Shown here: piece by piece, positions 60,453 to 64,000 of the stretch
How positions within the stretch are numbered: the first letter of the stretch is position 1
Layout: each line of letters opens with the position of its first letter
DNA from: Malachius bipustulatus
Taxonomy: Eukaryota > Arthropoda > Insecta > Coleoptera > Melyridae
DNA length: 64,000 nt
Direction: 5' to 3'
NCBI GenBank assembly: GCA_910589415.1
Contig: OU342631.1
Location: 4,898,001 to 4,962,000, forward strand
Made by a program: the position numbers and the translations under genes
Notes under the pieces: model-generated
What the model was told of the DNA's origin: nothing
Database searches by the model: none
What the model saw: the letters and a program-made list of their open reading frames with translations, nothing else

Positions 60453-61666
60453 TTTACGAAAAAAATTAAACATAGGTACTTTTTTTGTAGGAAGTCACTC
60501 AAGCTATTTTTTTGATATTTTTAACGGTTAACGAGTTATTAGCAAAAAATATATTTCACTAACAACTATTGAAGAAAAATCTTAGACAAGACCTTTTATG
60601 AACTTTTGATAGGTATTTTTTTACTTTTCGACTGGACAATATACAGGGTGAGTCCTCTAAAATGGAAAGCTCGAATACAACTATACCATTAAAGATATCG
60701 AAATGAACCAAAAAGTGCTGTAAATGGGAGGGTAAAGTGCAGTTTGTAAAATTATTTTCAGGCACACAGGATGGCCCAATATCGCTGTACGCCATACAAC
60801 TTTGCTATTTTGTCCTCGTACATCATTGTAGCCCTCGGGCTTATACTATTTTCGTTAATGAACTATTGACAAAACGATAAGATTCTTCTACCTATACGAT
60901 GATACGAATTGTCTGTTCGTTTTTTTTTTCAGTCACATAGCAACTGTTTAGTACAAATTTTACTTTGTTATTTTTTTTTTTAACCGGGCATTTAAACCGG
61001 GTTATTTAAATTTTAGCAAACTATTCAAAATTACTCCTTCATACCAAACTTTTCAGTATGTGTCCAAATTTCATACCCGAAAGACGTAAAAGTTTCAATG
61101 AGCATACTTCTTCAGTGCTTTAGTTTTCGAGATAAGTGTTGGTTAGTAGGTGTTTCATCAATCAGTACCTATACCTACAGAAAATTCTAGTCGCGATTCC
61201 TTGATAAATTTTATTACGTGGGGGATAAAAAAAAGTCTTTCAAGTCTTCCCTTAGAAGTTACAGTCTCTTAAAATAGGGTAAAAATTCACATTTATCAAT
61301 TTTTTTTCTGAAACAACTTGAAATAAAAAAAATTGACAATCAAAAACTACCACGAAAATTGTCACAATATCATAATGTAAATTCTTCCCACTTTTTTTGC
61401 ACGAGGTTGAACCATACTACTCCTTTCCTCAGTAATTTTTTGAGATAAAATGGTCCTAAATGGCGTAGTTTTGAAAATACAATATATTTTTTTCTTAAAT
61501 TTTAGCATCCTGTATTTTTGAAACTAAGTCATTTCTTTTTTTCCTTTGATCTCTTTATCTAAAATTGTTTGAGGAATTGATCTTGAAGTTTGGCATTTTT
61601 ATTTTTAATGAGAAAGTATTAAGTTCATGAAGAATTTTTAAGAGACAAAAACAATAATTCTACATA
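60453..61666. other. AT-rich DNA with a half fold-back element at 60644-60800
   Basis: From 60644 the sequence CAGGGTGAGTCCTCTAAAAT and the following ~140 bp are the inverted counterpart of the end of 25028-25428. The other arm is absent. The rest has no gene. Confidence 0.55.
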
Positions 61667-61668
61667 TA

Positions 61669-62655
61669 CAGGGTGCACCATGTATCCTTCTCTATATTGC
61701 TATCTCCTGAACGCTAACAGATACAGGGTCGGTTAAATTAGAGAAAAGATGCGCAGTTTTGTGGCCGTCTCGAATTCGTCAAAACATGCAAGATATCTGT
61801 GACCGTTCCTGAAATATCCTGAAAAAACTGAAAAATCGAGATTCCTTATTTTCCTCATATCTTTTTTATTATTGGAAATTAATAAATAATTTTTTATAGG
61901 CTTACATAAGCCGGCAAGAGCTATCCACCTGACGTTTCAAAAATGTTCAAGGCCTACTAGATCCAAGAGTTTTCACAGTCAACTTTCGTTTTTCTTATGA
62001 CCGCCATATTATTTTTTTATGTCGTTCGATATGAAAAAAATAATGGAAACCAAAAATTAATAAACTCCAAAAAAAAATTTTTTTTAATTTTTATTCTTAA
62101 TTTTTCAAAGATAAACCTAATAAAAAATCGTCGAAAAACGTCAACATTTGTAAAATACGCCGAAATAGTGCTTGCCTTATGGTTTTTTAATTTATCTATG
62201 AAATTCGGTCTAAAAATGTGTCTTTTTTGTAAAGAAAAAAGAAGAATAAAAATTTTTTTAATTTATTTTTTGAAGTTTAACAATTTTTAGTTTTTATGAT
62301 TTTTTTTATACCGAAAAACATAAAAAAACACTATGGTGGCCATAAGAAAAACGAAAGTTGACTATGAAAATTCTAGGATCTAGTCGGCTTTGAAAATTTT
62401 TGAAATGTCAGATGGGTAGCTAAGCCCACAAAAAATTATTCATTAATCTCCAATAATAAAAAAGATATGGAAAAAATAAGAAATCTCGATTTTTCAGTTT
62501 TTTCAGGATATTTCAGGAACGGTCACAGATATCTTGTATGTCTCGACGGAATCGAGATGGCCACAAAATTGCGCTCCTTTGGATTTGTTTAACCGACCCT
62601 GTATCTGTTAGCGTTAGGAGATAGCAATATAGAGAAGGATACATGGTACACCCTG
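61669..62655. mobile_element. 987-bp giant hairpin of the core family (tip type GCACCATGTATCC)
   Basis: The tips CAGGGTGCACCATGTATCCT and the mirrored CAGGGTGTACCATGTATCCT lie between TA (61667-61668 and 62656-62657). Arms of about 440 bp include ATACAGGGTCGGTTAAATTA, GACCGTTCCTGAAATATCCT, TAGATCC and TTCTTATGACCGCCATATTA. It is the same subtype as 35072-36026, which it matches along most of its length. Non-coding. Confidence 0.9.
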
Positions 62656-62739
62656 TAGGTCTCTAAATTATGAAGTAAAAAAAAATACAAAAATATGTTT
62701 GCATTCCTTTGCAGGAGAAGAACAAGAATTACATTATGG

Positions 62740-63500
62740 TAATATGCAGGTTTATTCATAACATGTGACTTCAGGATGTGATAGCTCGTTCAAAAATATG
62801 AAAAAATGACCATTAACATGGGTCAGCAAAAGAACCATCTCAAAAACATTAATTATTTTTAGTTTTTTGACGATATCTCAGGAACTGTTTGAGATACAGA
62901 GCCCAGCTTTTTTACACATCTTGTCATTAATATTATGTACGTTAGGAGGGCAAATAAAAAAAAATGTGGCAGTGAAACAAATAAAAAAAAAAAAAAATGT
63001 GTATAAAATAAATAAATAAATAAATAAAAAAAAGTGATGATTTTGTCCACAACAAAACATTTTTTATCTTTTATGTTTTTCATCATAAAATTCTGCTTTT
63101 CTCGAATACAGTTCACATTGACGCTTTTGACCAAGAGCACCTTTTTATGTAGGAAACAATGAGTTTAATATGTGCTTCCACAATGTCAATTTTTGCAGTG
63201 TCGTAGAAATTAGGGGCAAAAAAGTTTCAAACAACCCTAAAATCTCTGCCACTGCAGTATGAAATAAATTTAATAAGAGCTCAAAAAGTAAATAATATTA
63301 ATGATAAGAAGTGTACAGAAAGTCACTCTTATATCTGAAAGTATTGCTGAGAAATCGTCAAAAACTGAAAAAATATATTTTCTTGACACCTTGTATAAAT
63401 GATGATGTATCAATGATCCCATATTGATAGGAAATTTTTTCATATTTTTGAACCAGCTATCACATCCTGAAGTCCTGCTATTTATGGACCACCCTGTATA
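62740..63500. repeat. Inverted-repeat element around 62740-63500
   Basis: ACTTCAGGATGTGATAGCTC near 62770 and its mirror AGCTATCACATCCTGAAGT near 63460 form clear arms that include AAAAATATGAAAAAAT. The right tip CACCCTG|TA at 63491-63499 matches the common element end. The left tip has diverged. The interior holds (TAAA)n and poly-A runs. Confidence 0.7.
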
Positions 63501-63509
63501 AAGGATTTT

Positions 63510-64000
63510 GATGATAGTTTCTGATTGTCAAGGTTTCTTTACCCTTCAAAACGAATTACCGTTCATAATCTTAGAGCTAAGAAACTCACCGTATCATACG
63601 CCAGCAAAATCTTCTCTAATGCAAGATTACCTAAATTTTAACAAGACGTTCTCCACCAGATAAAAAAGACCTTCTGCACAAAATAAAACTGCAAACCACC
63701 ACTTTAAGAACTTTATGTTTACTCTTTCGAGTAAACAGAATTTTATCGGAACTTGCTTTCTCTCTCCCAAAACATAGCTTCCCTAACCAACCCTCAATTT
63801 TTTCCCTTGGCTCTCCCCCCAATTCAACAGTGACACGACATCACTCAGTAAATTTGAAACAGCTCCATGAAAAATACAAACAATACAAATTTATTTATAC
63901 CGACCCATCCAAAACAAATAGTGGGGTACGATGCGCCTTCAACCCAGAAAATGAAACTCAGCGCTTCCATCTACCTGACGTCACCAACACTTACACTGGA
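63510..64000 (+). pseudogene. LINE with RNase H-like domain, cut by window edge
   Basis: Near 63550-63620 frames read KRITVHNLRAKKLTVSYAS, a post-RT segment. From about 63855 a frame reads LKQLHEKYKQYKFIYTDPSK then TNSGVRCAFNPENETQRFHL, the first strand of an RNase H domain (YTDGSK pattern with Pro for Gly). This places the element in the R1/I/jockey-like group that carries RNase H. It runs off the right edge, so intactness is unknown. At least one frameshift lies upstream. Confidence 0.7.

Noticed and set aside
63001..63035. (TAAA)n run as a functional element
   Set aside because: It is a simple microsatellite, also seen at about 31768 as a LINE tail, and has no further structure.
1..64000. 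CRISPR array, prokaryotic operon or tRNA/rRNA genes
   Set aside because: Spliced host gene, transposon types and composition are those of an insect nucleus. No regularly spaced short repeats, ribosomal sequence or tRNA cloverleaf was seen.

Overview
The window is AT-rich insect DNA. It is built around one host gene on the + strand, lin-28, the RNA-binding regulator of let-7 and developmental timing. Three coding exons can be read directly: 6283-6319, 25979-26202 and 46733-47113. Their splice phases match (G|GT at the first junction, phase 0 at the second). Together they give a 213-residue protein with a cold-shock domain and two CCHC zinc knuckles. The knuckle region has the insect form (GEFANHIA between knuckle residues, then GPQPKRCH), so an insect is well supported. 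Frequent TAGGTACC-type words, a SAM-domain gene fragment and mariner-like transposases suggest a hemipteran or a beetle, but the order cannot be fixed by reading alone.

Layout: 1-3.6 kb is a long imperfect inverted-repeat element that carries a decayed SAM-domain gene fragment. 3.9-4.7 kb is a TA-flanked MITE. 5.4-6.32 kb looks like the lin-28 promoter and 5' region (CCAAT boxes, GC-rich leader, upstream ATGs). Intron 1 (19.7 kb) holds a minus-strand LINE, several giant hairpins, a plus-strand LINE and a nested pair of mariner-type transposons. Intron 2 (20.5 kb) holds more giant hairpins, two more LINE remnants, a possible LTR and a clean hAT-type element with 14-bp terminal repeats and 8-bp target duplications. 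Downstream of lin-28 lie a piggyBac transposase remnant, an unrecognised minus-strand coding segment, a pile-up of LINE pieces and more hairpins. A LINE with an RNase H-like domain is cut by the right edge.

Two themes stand out. First, lin-28 may have a C-terminal extension: after its TAG the same frame stays open for 46 more codons of similar composition and contains an 11-bp perfect stem-loop. Second, about ten large fold-back elements, mostly 0.35-1.2 kb, lie within and around the lin-28 introns. Many end in CAGGGTG and sit between TA dinucleotides. Several share one ~0.85-kb hairpin core but carry different tips. Transcribed lin-28 introns would therefore contain several very long double-stranded RNA stems. 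Element boundaries were read by eye; exact arm identities need a dot plot.
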